Positions 16,703 to 24,934 of a DNA stretch of 64,000 bases are shown in pieces. This DNA is from an uncultured Lachnospiraceae bacterium (lineage in GTDB: Bacteria > Bacillota > Clostridia > Lachnospirales > Lachnospiraceae). Position numbers and translations under genes: made by a program. The notes below the pieces were generated by a model. The model was not told where the DNA came from. It saw only the letters and a program-made list of their open reading frames with translations, and searched no databases. The stretch lies in contig CAJUKV010000003.1 of NCBI GenBank assembly GCA_910587305.1, positions 72,822-136,821 of the forward strand. The letters run 5' to 3'. The stretch's first letter is position 1; the number at the start of each line of letters is the position of its first letter.

Positions 16703-16996
16703 ATGAACAATACAAATTCAAGCTCTCTTCCCAAAGCCGCTCTGGATGAAATCCCATCCCCCTCGCCGGACGCTGTCACAATAACGGGCCTGGTAAAATC
16801 AAGCGGACGTATAGAAGGTTATCAGCTCTCCGATGAGCGCATCGTCAGCCGAGAGGAGGGCGTTTGCCTTGCAAAGGCAGGAGAAATTAAAGGCGTCGGC
16901 ATTGCTCACAATGGGGATACCGAATACCTGAAATCCATTCCGGATGATTCTGAAAATAACAATTTATCATCCCTACCGACAGTGAAAACCTTATAA
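16703..16996 (+). CDS. DUF3892 domain protein
   Basis: This 97-residue protein has a short disordered start and then VTITGLVKSSGRIEGYQLSDERIVSREEGVCLAK, broken by family-typical positions G-x-I-x-x-Y and the S-x-E-E-x-V helix. It ends with KGVGIAHNGDTEYLKSIPDD and NNNLSSLPTV, as in DUF3892 proteins, which have no known function and are common in Firmicutes. ATAGGAGGTAATTCAC is a strong ribosome site. The 285-bp gap before it holds no convincing gene. A short AGACCCTGCGGCAAGC repeat follows its stop codon. Confidence 0.82.
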   Translation: MNNTNSSSLPKAALDEIPSPSPDAVTITGLVKSSGRIEGYQLSDERIVSREEGVCLAKAGEIKGVGIAHNGDTEYLKSIPDDSENNNLSSLPTVKTL

Positions 16997-16999
16997 GCC

Positions 17000-17021
17000 A
17001 CTCAAAGACCCTGCGGCAAGC
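17000..17021. repeat. Copy of the AGTCAAAGACCCCGC repeat motif
   Basis: ACTCAAAGACCCTGCGGCAAGC starts four bases after the DUF3892 stop and matches the motifs at 7333 and 11253 with a few changes. Confidence 0.5.
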
Positions 17022-17080
17022 TAACAGGGCATCAAGCTTGCTACAGGGTTTCCCCTGATTTTCCAAAGCCTTTATACGCC

Positions 17081-18964
17081 TCAGCTCACACTGCCGCTTC
17101 CAATTAACACCTTTTTCCCGCAAAAAGCAAACCCATACTTCCGTATATGCTCTTTCGGGATGCCTTTCGCAATTAAATTCCCCTGATAATCCTTTTCCTC
17201 TATCTGCCGGATCGCCTCCTTAACGGTATCGGACAGTTCCTTTTCCCCCTCATCCTGCACCTTAAATTCCAGCAAAATCGCGTCATTTTCCGCACTCCTT
17301 GGTTCCAGCATCACATCATACCGCCCCAGGCCGCTCTCCCTGTTAGAGGTAACCACATATCTGTCCACAAGCTCCACCATGAGCCCCAGCACAAAACCGT
17401 GGTAAAAACGCTCCGGCTGTCTTTCGGAAGGCCCTTTTCCCGTGTCAAAGCTGCTGAACATTTCCGAAGATACTCTGTTCATGTAAACATTCATTGCTTT
17501 GATATCATCGGTTATCAGCGCCCTGATAAAGCCATTATAATCGGATGATACGGTGTCAAACCACCCCCTTACCATATTGACAAACATAATTCTGGTTTCC
17601 AGATTTGTCAATGCCAGCTCGTATTCTTCTTTCCATAAGCCATATTCCGTCGTGTATGCCTGATAGTTCTTCACTTTTAAATAACCGCTGGCAAGCAGAA
17701 GGCTCCAGATAGCATTCTTTTTCGTGGAAAGCTGGTCATAAATAATCTGCTCGTCAATTTCCATATGGATGCTTTCACCCTGGATCAGCCGTTCAAAAGT
17801 TTTCTTAACTCCCGAATCGCCTTCCCGTATTAATTTGCCCACAAGGCCGTTTGAGCTTGTATTGGCCCAGTAAAGCCCCACTCTTTCATCATCCAGAAAG
17901 TTAATGATAGACCACGGATTATAAATGTCTGACTGTCCCCCAAAAGTAAATCCGTCATACCATTCTTTTACCTGTTGTGCCCGTTCAAACAAGCCATACT
18001 CTTTCAGCGCCGCAAACACTTCCTCCTCGGTAAAACCAAAACAGTCCGTATATTTTTCCGAAGTTGCTGACACCACCTTCAAATTATTCAGGTCAGAAAA
18101 AATGGATTCTTTACTGACTCTGGTGATTCCTGTCATAACGGCACGCTCAAGGTATGGATTCGTCTTGAACGTAAAATTAAACAAGCTTCTTATGAACGCC
18201 GTCATTTCTTTCCAATACCCGCCTACAAATGCCTCCTGCATGGGCGTATCGTACTCATCCAAAAGAATGATAACCTTTTTACCATAATATCTGAAAAGGA
18301 AATCTGACAAATTTCTCAAAGCCACAGACGCTACACTGTCCGACATTTCCGCACGGACTTTTTGATAATAATCCTTTTCCTTGTCATTAAGATAGCCGCT
18401 GTCAAGTAAATAGTCATGCTTATTATATTGTTCTTCTATCATCCTGCAGATATTTTCATGCGCGTATACAAAAGAAGTCTCTTTTATACCTGCAAAGCTG
18501 ATAAAGAGAACGGGATATGTCCCCTGTATCTTTTTGTATTTGTAGTTTCCATCAGGAGACATTTTCCCGTCAGGAGATATTTCTCTTTTAGGGGACATTT
18601 CTTTGTCAGGCGATGTTTCTCCATTAAGAGACATTTCCTTGTCAGGCGATGTTTCTCCATTAAGAGACATTTCCTTGTCAGACGATGTTTCTTTACCGGA
18701 AGATAATTCCCCGTCGGAAAACTTTTCCTTCCATATGGAAAGTCCCTCAAACAAGTCCCCGCGGCCCGCATATTGAATGGAAAAAAATTTCTCCAGCATA
18801 CTCATATTCAGTGTTTTCCCAAAACGCCTTGGCCGGGTAATCAGCGTTACTTCATCACCGGACTCCCACCATTCCCGTATAAATTTCGTTTTATCAATAT
18901 AAAAATAATTGTTTATCCTGATCTTTTCAAAATCCTGATTTCCAATACCAATCCTTCTTGCCAT
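17081..18964 (-). CDS. AAA-ATPase-like protein with C-terminal PD-(D/E)XK domain
   Basis: This 627-residue protein has the AAA-ATPase_like domain (PF09820): GIGNQDFEKIRINNYFYIDKT split around residue 10-20, Walker A-like TRPRRFGKTLNMSML, Walker B VIILLDEYDTPM, and the family block AVMTGITRVSKESIFSDLNN. The C-terminal PDDEXK_9 domain (PF08011) holds the D-x-M / L-E-F-K core (RYDVMLEPRS and ILLEFKVQDE). These proteins occur in many copies in anaerobes. A nuclease/ATPase role in genome defence or mobile element biology is suspected but unproven. Residues of about 83-140 are a six-residue repeat array ([S]-x-x-x-E-[MT]) encoded by 18-bp units, inserted between Walker A and the next conserved block. 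Confidence 0.85.
   Translation of the reverse strand: MARRIGIGNQDFEKIRINNYFYIDKTKFIREWWESGDEVTLITRPRRFGKTLNMSMLEKFFSIQYAGRGDLFEGLSIWKEKFSDGELSSGKETSSDKEMSLNGETSPDKEMSLNGETSPDKEMSPKREISPDGKMSPDGNYKYKKIQGTYPVLFISFAGIKETSFVYAHENICRMIEEQYNKHDYLLDSGYLNDKEKDYYQKVRAEMSDSVASVALRNLSDFLFRYYGKKVIILLDEYDTPMQEAFVGGYWKEMTAFIRSLFNFTFKTNPYLERAVMTGITRVSKESIFSDLNNLKVVSATSEKYTDCFGFTEEEVFAALKEYGLFERAQQVKEWYDGFTFGGQSDIYNPWSIINFLDDERVGLYWANTSSNGLVGKLIREGDSGVKKTFERLIQGESIHMEIDEQIIYDQLSTKKNAIWSLLLASGYLKVKNYQAYTTEYGLWKEEYELALTNLETRIMFVNMVRGWFDTVSSDYNGFIRALITDDIKAMNVYMNRVSSEMFSSFDTGKGPSERQPERFYHGFVLGLMVELVDRYVVTSNRESGLGRYDVMLEPRSAENDAILLEFKVQDEGEKELSDTVKEAIRQIEEKDYQGNLIAKGIPKEHIRKYGFAFCGKKVLIGSGSVS
18555..18716 (-). 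repeat. 18-bp/36-bp minisatellite inside the AAA/PD-(D/E)XK gene
   Basis: About nine degenerate 18-bp units encode hexapeptides such as SPDKEM and SLNGET. Pairs form a 36-bp higher-order unit, repeated nearly exactly at 18592, 18628 and 18664. The phase keeps the reading frame. Confidence 0.85.
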
Positions 18965-19209
18965 ATTTACGCATTACCTTTCAAATAACCGATGTCCCGC
19001 TTCGCGAGTCAGCTTATAGTAATAAAATTGTTAAAAAAACTCTTATACTGACGATCGGTTAGATTTTCCTTGCTGCACGGCGCATGTTGTCCGCTTACGC
19101 AGCATGTGCCGGCATGAATTGAAAAATTTTAACGCTTGCCAGTATAATATCCAAATAAATTACGATGATCTTAAAAAAAGTATACCGTAATGCACAGACC
19201 AAAACAATA

Positions 19210-19262
19210 GGCAATGACAAAAGCCGGGGCCATATATCTCCCGAATTTTGTCATTTCCTGCC
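19210..19262 (-). terminator. Stem-loop after the HAD phosphatase gene
   Basis: AATGACAAAA and TTTTGTCATT form a perfect 10-bp stem with an outer GGC/GCC pair, beginning two bases beyond the HAD stop codon on the reverse strand. A modest T-rich stretch follows. The rest of 18965-19263 has a second weak palindrome (near 19079-19110) and no gene. Confidence 0.5.
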
Positions 19263-19263
19263 G

Positions 19264-20103
19264 TCAATTATAATCGTTTATCATTACATGTTCTTCAAGC
19301 CACCTGGCCACGCCGTCGTCTTCATTACTTGCAATGATTTCGGTAGCCGCCGCCTTCAGTTCCTCCACGGCGTTTTCCACCGCATAGGCTTCATCCGATA
19401 TCTCAAACATTGGAATGTCATTTATGGCATCCCCAAAGGAAATCACTTTGGTACACCCCCACATCTTTTTCAGTTTCTTTATGGCGTATGCTTTGGTTGC
19501 ATGGGCGGGCATGATCTCGCACCAATATTCCGGCCTGTATAATTCCTGCTGAAGCGTACAGCGGTATCCGTTATTTTTTGAAAAATAATCATAAACCGGC
19601 TCAAGCTCCCCCTTTTCCCCAATACAGGTAAAGTAAAACATGTCTCCCTGATACGGATTGTCCCCTTCCCTCATGGGATTTAACCGCCTGTCCCCTTTTC
19701 TCATGCTAAGATATCGTTTTACCCCGTCATTTTCTTTTTCGGTTATCCAGGACACCTTTTCCGCGCCGTCTATAAAAGCATAGATCAAAGGGCTGATATG
19801 ACAGCTGGCAAGGACAGTTTTTACTTCTCTCATTTCCTCTATGGTAAATTTCTCCCGGGAAAGTATCTCTCCCGTATCCGGTTTAAAAATGAAGGCTCCG
19901 TTATATGCAATCACGGGAATTTTCGCTGACAGCCCTTCGGTAACCACTCTCGCGGACACCAATGATCGCGCCGTAGCATAAGTAAATAGCATACCTTTTT
20001 CTGTCAAATCATTGATAATTTTTAAACTTTTGGGATTAATTCGGTCGCTTCTGTTTAACAGCGTCCCGTCTAAATCCGTCACATATAATATTTTTTCCAT
20101 CAT
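19264..20103 (-). CDS. Cof-type HAD-IIB sugar-phosphate phosphatase
   Basis: This 279-residue protein has HAD motif I YVTDLDGTLLNR at residues 7-18, motif II TYATARS, motif III Lys near HATKAYAIKKL, and motif IV ISFGDAINDIPMFEI, followed by VENAVEELKAAA. The C2 cap between about 85 and 190 and the total length are those of Cof/YwpJ-like phosphatases that dephosphorylate sugar phosphates or FMN/PLP. The start has GAAGGAACAG. It runs in the same direction as the AraC gene, 55 bp downstream of it, and may be cotranscribed. Confidence 0.88.
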   Translation of the reverse strand: MMEKILYVTDLDGTLLNRSDRINPKSLKIINDLTEKGMLFTYATARSLVSARVVTEGLSAKIPVIAYNGAFIFKPDTGEILSREKFTIEEMREVKTVLASCHISPLIYAFIDGAEKVSWITEKENDGVKRYLSMRKGDRRLNPMREGDNPYQGDMFYFTCIGEKGELEPVYDYFSKNNGYRCTLQQELYRPEYWCEIMPAHATKAYAIKKLKKMWGCTKVISFGDAINDIPMFEISDEAYAVENAVEELKAAATEIIASNEDDGVARWLEEHVMINDYN

Positions 20104-20158
20104 CTGTTCCTTCGCCTATATTCTTTATCATATCCTCCATTGCCGTTTCCAAATACTA

Positions 20159-21055
20159 TCATTTCTTTGCTGCGGCCCGATAGGCCGTGGGGGAACTTCC
20201 GATTTCCGCCTTGAAACATTTGGTAAAATAGCTGGGGCTGGAAAATCCGCATTCCATAGCAATTTCCGTGACCGGGGTATTGGTAAAAGAAAGCTGCTGG
20301 GCGGCGGCAAAAATACGCCGACGCTGCAGATATTCGGTAGGGCTGCAATGAAGATATCGCTGAAATGCCTTCTGGCACGCACGCGGACAAATATTCCCCT
20401 GCCGGGCTATCTCCTTTGTGGTAACTGCCTCCCCTAAATGTTCCTCTATCCAGCGCAGCATAATCTTCATCCGATCCTCTGCGTCAGCCGTAACCTTCCG
20501 TGAAGATAATACCCCGCCCTTTTGCTTTGTCAAAAGAGCAATTCGGGATAATGCCCATCGCACGGCAAATTCATATCCTTCAGGCTCTTCCTTGCATAAA
20601 TGAAAAGCTTCCTCAAATGCTTTAAAAAATTCCACATCCTCCGAAGCCTGTCCAAAGCTTAAAAATGCAGGGCCATCCTCTAAAAGGGGGCGGATATAGC
20701 CGGTGTCAAACAAACTGCCGGGAGCTCCCGCCACAATACCCGGATCAAACACTAAGGAACGAAACCAGCCGGGTTTTTCCGAAAATTGAAAGGAGTGCAG
20801 GGCGCCGGAATTGATAAAGCAGCCTTCTCCTTTCCGAAGCACATAAAGTCCCTCCCCAACGCTTATCCTGACACTGCCTTCCAGCAAAAAGAACACCTCC
20901 ATCTCCCGGTGCCAGTGAGGCGGAATATACGAACTGTGGATGGAACATTTTTGTATGGAAGTCTCATTAGCCAAAAGGCCAAACAAAGGCGAAGCATCAT
21001 GCAGTACCTCCTGCCTCTGGTCATTCAGATACATATCCGGCCCATATCTTATCAT
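20159..21055 (-). CDS. AraC-family regulator with cupin sensor domain
   Basis: Residues of about 20-120 are a cupin-like AraC ligand domain (SSYIPPHWHREMEVFFLLEGSV, PPHWHRE giving the usual H-x-H-E). The C-terminal 100 residues are the double HTH: EAVTTKEIARQGNICPRACQKAF, then AAAQQLSFTNTPVTEIAMECGFSSPSYFTKCFKAE in its family positions. Start at 21055 follows ATGGGGGTTAGT; an upstream ATG at 21067 is also possible. It is divergent to the MFS sugar transporter at 21344, which it probably controls through the direct repeats at 21261-21284. Confidence 0.87.
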   Translation of the reverse strand: MIRYGPDMYLNDQRQEVLHDASPLFGLLANETSIQKCSIHSSYIPPHWHREMEVFFLLEGSVRISVGEGLYVLRKGEGCFINSGALHSFQFSEKPGWFRSLVFDPGIVAGAPGSLFDTGYIRPLLEDGPAFLSFGQASEDVEFFKAFEEAFHLCKEEPEGYEFAVRWALSRIALLTKQKGGVLSSRKVTADAEDRMKIMLRWIEEHLGEAVTTKEIARQGNICPRACQKAFQRYLHCSPTEYLQRRRIFAAAQQLSFTNTPVTEIAMECGFSSPSYFTKCFKAEIGSSPTAYRAAAKK

Positions 21056-21130
21056 ACTAACCCCCATGATTCCGCTCTGCGGAATCACAAATCCTGACAA
21101 AGAATGCCTGTTTTCCAAGGCATTCTTCTG

Positions 21131-21193
21131 AGTGTGAAGTTTTAACTGTTCTTAGGCGGCGTTTTTTGACGCCTTAGAACTTTTCTTCACACT
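21131..21193. repeat. Dispersed stem-loop upstream of the AraC gene
   Basis: AGTGTGAAG and CTTCACACT enclose GTTCTTAGGCGGC / GACGCCTTAGAAC. It is the same family as 7241-7294. Two further palindromes, CCGCCCTGCGG (about 21204) and ATTCCGCTCTGCGGAAT (about 21068-21085), lie between it and the gene, each followed on the reverse strand by ATGGGGG. They are part of the AraC 5' region. Confidence 0.65.
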
Positions 21194-21260
21194 ATCCCCC
21201 ATGTTGCCGCCCTGCGGCAACACAAATCTCTTGGATGTGATCATAATTCGCTGTAGTTAT

Positions 21261-21284
21261 AGTATATGCCGCCGTAGTATATGC
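21261..21284 (+). promoter_or_regulatory. Direct repeats, probable AraC operator before the MFS gene
   Basis: AGTATATGC occurs at 21261-21269 and 21276-21284, a 15-bp period. A TATAAT at 21309-21314 follows. Spaced direct repeats just upstream of -35 are the usual AraC-activator arrangement. Confidence 0.5.
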
Positions 21285-21343
21285 GTCAATCTTTGTTTGC
21301 CTGTATACTATAATCATCGTAATTATTGTGGAGGATTGTTCTG

Positions 21344-22612
21344 ATGAAAAATTTATTTACCCATTACAGAGGCAGTTACATAAGCTACGTAACCCTTTAC
21401 TTTTTTGCATATTTTACGTTGGCCATTTTTTCTTCCGTGCTGCCCGTCTATCTGACGGATATCGGCAAATCGGCAGGGGAAATGTCCTTTATTATGTCTT
21501 CCTCCAGTTTCTTTTCTCTGGTGGCGGTACCGGTTATGGGATATCCTTGCGACCGCACCCAAAGGCCCCGGCTCATCAGCAGCTTCTTATCGGCAGGTAT
21601 GGCCATTGGCTCTCTGGCCTTGGCCGCAAGTCACAAAACCTGGACTCTGTTTCTGCTGCAAGGACTGACCATGTCATTTTTCAGCGCCACCCAGACGGTA
21701 TCCGAACAATTGGCGGCAGGAAGCCCCTATCGCTATGGCGTGCTGCGTGTCTGGGGAACTTTGGGCTATGCCGCGGGAGCGCAGGCGTCCGGACTGGCCG
21801 TGCAGGTATTTCCCGGTCCAACGCTGTTTTTTATGGCTGCCGCTTCCTCTGCTCTGACTGTCTTAGGATTTTCCAGCGCTGGTGGAAAGGAAATACCTGT
21901 TCCTCTAACGGGCAAATCGGATAAGGAAGATCTGTCTTCCCTATCCGCCCCACGGCACGCTGGCTGCCCCGACAGCAAACTTTCTCACACGTGCAAGCGC
22001 ATAAAAAGGACAGAAAGCCCTCTGCCTTCCGTCACTTCCTTTTTGCGTGATCCACGTTTCCTTTTATATATGTTTATCACCTTTTTGGTAATGGGGTGCG
22101 CCGCCGTTAACAACACCTACCTGCCCCTGCTCCTTAAAAGTTTTGACGTGCCCACAGGAGCCATTGGCACGGCTCTGTCCGTAGGCACGCTGGTAGAAAT
22201 ACCTGTAATCCTGTTTTCTCACAAATTTATGGACAGATTTTCCAGCAAAACACTCCTCCTGACCACAATGGTCATTTTTGCAGTACAATACACATTTTAC
22301 TGCACGGCGTCCGGCCCCTGGGCCGTGATTATTCCGCTGGTCTTGCTCAAAGCCATTGCCACCACTTTGATGATGATGCTCAACTTAAAGGTGGTGCACA
22401 ATCTGGTTTCGCCGGGTTTATCCACGGTAGCCCTGTCCATTGTCAGCGCCTGCACCGGGCTCGGTTCCATCATTTTACAAAATGCCGGCGGCGCCTTTGC
22501 AGACCATTTCCCTATCCGGGCCTTGTACCTTGCGCTAACCGGATTTGCCCTTCTGTCGCTGCTTCTTTCCCTTTTTTTACGGATAGAAGATAGGGAGAAG
22601 GTTTTCGGGTAA
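21344..22612 (+). CDS. MFS transporter, LacY/nucleoside-symporter-like (MFS_1_like)
   Basis: This 422-residue protein starts at the ATG at 21344 after GGAGGATTGTTCTG; the frame extends to 21326 without support. It shows twelve hydrophobic segments. The first reads YISYVTLYFFAYFTLAIFSS split by SVLPVYLTDIGKSAGEM, the MFS_1_like pattern. The cytoplasmic loop MGYPCDRTQRPR matches the MFS D-x-x-x-R-R motif, and LRVWGTLGYAAGA is typical of LacY-type oligosaccharide symporters. A long central loop (about 190-235) is polar. The divergent AraC regulator suggests uptake of a sugar or nucleoside. Confidence 0.85.
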   Translation: MKNLFTHYRGSYISYVTLYFFAYFTLAIFSSVLPVYLTDIGKSAGEMSFIMSSSSFFSLVAVPVMGYPCDRTQRPRLISSFLSAGMAIGSLALAASHKTWTLFLLQGLTMSFFSATQTVSEQLAAGSPYRYGVLRVWGTLGYAAGAQASGLAVQVFPGPTLFFMAAASSALTVLGFSSAGGKEIPVPLTGKSDKEDLSSLSAPRHAGCPDSKLSHTCKRIKRTESPLPSVTSFLRDPRFLLYMFITFLVMGCAAVNNTYLPLLLKSFDVPTGAIGTALSVGTLVEIPVILFSHKFMDRFSSKTLLLTTMVIFAVQYTFYCTASGPWAVIIPLVLLKAIATTLMMMLNLKVVHNLVSPGLSTVALSIVSACTGLGSIILQNAGGAFADHFPIRALYLALTGFALLSLLLSLFLRIEDREKVFG

Positions 22613-22732
22613 ATCGTTATCTTATTAAAATTCACTGGTTTTTCATGCTTTTTCATATTTCATAATGCATCACGAAGAGTCAGCCAATGAGACATATGCG
22701 CAATAGAACATCGAATTTTCGAAACCGGAATT

Positions 22733-22783
22733 CAAACAAATGTTCGGTCAGGCATTGATATTTACAGTCGCTTGTGCTATACT
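22733..22783 (+). promoter_or_regulatory. Promoter with an SOS-box-like palindrome before the BcgI-like system
   Basis: TTGATA (22755-22760), a 17-bp spacer and TATACT (22778-22783) form a near-ideal promoter. CAAACAAATGTTCG at 22733-22746 differs by one base from the Gram-positive LexA-type box CGAAC-N4-GTTCG. Damage control of the operon is a hypothesis. Confidence 0.55.
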
Positions 22784-22808
22784 AAAAATGCAAGTAAATA
22801 TTCGCCCA

Positions 22809-22950
22809 GGTCTGCGCAGTAACTGCGCGGACCGTGAGAAAGCGTAAATTATGCCAAAAGAGAATACGACCAGAGGTCGTGGCTCTTCGCCGAAGACGAA
22901 CTTCCAATGGCCGGATTTGGTAACTATGAAGCCGAAGGCCGAATAGTTAC
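22809..22950 (+). other. Structured 5' leader of the restriction-modification operon
   Basis: The 280-nt region between the promoter and the methylase start contains successive hairpins: 22809-22833 (GGTC-GCGCA / TGCGC-GACC), 22866-22880 (ACGACC / GGTCGT), 22885-22895 (CTTCG / CGAAG) and the 31-bp palindrome 22920-22950. A 31-codon ORF (22851-22946, beginning MPKENTTRGRG) overlaps it without a good ribosome site. It could be an attenuator or a small RNA; no riboswitch class was recognised. Confidence 0.45.
22920..22950. repeat. 31-bp dispersed palindrome, copy 1
   Basis: GTAACTAT...ATAGTTAC with GCCGAAGGC in the centre. The reverse complement is identical base for base to 37873-37903, and nearly identical to 54884-54913. 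Confidence 0.85.
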
Positions 22951-23068
22951 GTAAGTAACAGATATTGACGCATATTGTTTTTACTTTCACATGTGGGTAA
23001 GTATAATTGTAAACATAAGACATTACCGGCAGTGGAAAACGAAGACTATCCGAAAGGAGATGCAGGAA

Positions 23069-24934
23069 ATGGCAATCGAACAGTATACGGAAAGCTTGAC
23101 GCTGAAAGAAATGAAATGCGTGATCGGGGAAAACTCATTTGGCTATGTTTTTCCACAGGGTGATGTTTCTAACGTAGATAAAATTGAAAAAATATTGAAA
23201 AGAGCAGGCGGAAAACCTAAAAAATGTGAACCGGAGGATTACTCTCAAGGTGGGAAAGGGAAGGCAAAACCAGAATATATTATAACCTTTAATGACGATA
23301 TTCATACATTGATTGTTGTAGAGTGTAAGAATAACAGTAAAAAACATTACAGCGAAAAATTAAATAGACCGAATTCCTTTGCGATAGATGGTGTTTTATA
23401 CTATGCAAAATTTCTAAAGGATGAATATAATGTTATTGCGATTGCCGTCAGCGGAACAACAACTCAGAATATGAAGGTAGATACTTTTTATTGGATGAGG
23501 GGGCAGGATAAATATACCGTGTTGGAAAAAGCAAAAGATATTATTTTAGAACCCCGAAATTATGTGGAATTGATAAAGGGGAATAAGCTAAAAAAGGCTT
23601 ACTCTTTAGATGAGATCAGAAACACTGCTATTGATATGCATAACGCTTTGAGAGAAATCAAGGTGACAGAATCGCATAAACCCATTTTCATTGCAGGGAT
23701 ATTGATTGCGTTAAATGATAAAGATTTCTCAAAAAGTTATTCCTTACTAACATCCTACAAATTAATAATGCAGAATATTCAAAACGCCATAGAAAATGTT
23801 CTGAAAGACAGCGATATCAAGAGTAATAGGATTAGCTACATAAAACAGGTTTTTAGTACTCTTCAGGATAATACAAAATTTGCGGAAATCCCATTAGGAC
23901 ATTCCAAGTCCATTACCTGGTATATTGAACAGTTGGAAATGAAAATTAAACCAATGATGGATTATGCAGACAGTACTGTTGACGCTCTGGGAGTATTTTA
24001 TCATGAATTTATTAAATATTCCGGCGGTGACGGCAGCGGTTTGGGAATTGTCCTAACGCCTCAGCACTTGACAGAGTTTATGTGTGATCTGGCCGGCGTA
24101 AATAAAAACAGCCGCGTGGTAGACATATGCTGTGGCTCCGGCTCCTTTCTGGTAACTGCCATGAGTAAAATGTTTAAAAACGCAAATCCGACTGAAATTG
24201 AGAATATACGTAAAAACGGGTTATATGGAGTTGAATTTGATGACGGACTCTATACACTGGCCATTGCAAACATGATTATCCGTAAAGACGGCAAATCAAA
24301 TATTTATAAAGGCGACTGTTTCAATAAAAATATCACCAACGAACTAAAAAGCAAAAATATAAACATAGGGTTAATCAACCCGCCATATTCACAGAAAGAC
24401 GTTACTGAATTGGAATTTGTTGAACATTTGTTAGATATCCTCTCCGTGGGAGGGACAGGAGTTGTCGTCGTTCCAATGAGCTGTGCAATCGGCACGAAGT
24501 TCAAAGATATCAGAGAGCGATTAATGAAGAAAAACACATTACAGGCTGTATTTTCAATGCCTGATGATATTTTCTATCCCACAGGGACAAATGTGTGCGT
24601 CATGGTCTGGACGGCTCATACACCCCATGACAGTATGCAGGAGACCTTTTTTGGTTACTGCAAAAATGATGGTTTTGTGAAACGCAAAAAATTAGGAAGA
24701 ATTGATGCTTTTGGAAGGTGGGAAAGCATTGAAAAGGAATGGTTGAGATTATATAGGAACAAAGATGTTATTGATGGCATGTCTGCAAGACACTGTATCG
24801 GATATAAGGACGAATGGCTGTGCGAAGCATATATGCGGACTGATTATTCCAAATTGACGAAGGATGATTTTCAACAGACGATCAATGACTATCTGGCTTA
24901 TCTGGTGAAAGAGGGCGATGTTTATGAAGACTAG
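23069..24934 (+). CDS. BcgI-like type IIB restriction-modification A subunit (nuclease + N6-adenine methylase)
   Basis: This 621-residue protein starts at the ATG at 23069 (AAAGGAG nine bases upstream). Residues 68-87 contain PEYIITF...VVECK, the P-E/E-x-K core of a PD-(D/E)XK endonuclease. A helical connector follows, then an N6-adenine methylase: motif I VVDICCGSGSFLV (about 348-360) and motif IV INPPYSQKD (about 435). It ends in a helical domain. A nuclease and a methylase on one chain of about 620 residues beside a separate specificity gene is the plan of BcgI (A 637, B 341 residues), which cuts both sides of its site. HsdM alone would lack the nuclease. The nearest neighbours are not HsdR genes, which supports type IIB over type I. 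Confidence 0.82.
   Translation: MAIEQYTESLTLKEMKCVIGENSFGYVFPQGDVSNVDKIEKILKRAGGKPKKCEPEDYSQGGKGKAKPEYIITFNDDIHTLIVVECKNNSKKHYSEKLNRPNSFAIDGVLYYAKFLKDEYNVIAIAVSGTTTQNMKVDTFYWMRGQDKYTVLEKAKDIILEPRNYVELIKGNKLKKAYSLDEIRNTAIDMHNALREIKVTESHKPIFIAGILIALNDKDFSKSYSLLTSYKLIMQNIQNAIENVLKDSDIKSNRISYIKQVFSTLQDNTKFAEIPLGHSKSITWYIEQLEMKIKPMMDYADSTVDALGVFYHEFIKYSGGDGSGLGIVLTPQHLTEFMCDLAGVNKNSRVVDICCGSGSFLVTAMSKMFKNANPTEIENIRKNGLYGVEFDDGLYTLAIANMIIRKDGKSNIYKGDCFNKNITNELKSKNINIGLINPPYSQKDVTELEFVEHLLDILSVGGTGVVVVPMSCAIGTKFKDIRERLMKKNTLQAVFSMPDDIFYPTGTNVCVMVWTAHTPHDSMQETFFGYCKNDGFVKRKKLGRIDAFGRWESIEKEWLRLYRNKDVIDGMSARHCIGYKDEWLCEAYMRTDYSKLTKDDFQQTINDYLAYLVKEGDVYED

Noticed and set aside
18484..18771. Repeat-rich ORF in another frame of the AAA gene
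   Set aside because: It is a by-product of the 18-bp repeats in the real frame.
22851..22946. 31-codon leader ORF in the restriction operon leader
   Set aside because: The ribosome site is poor and the sequence is explained by the hairpins and dispersed palindrome; kept only as a note in the leader.
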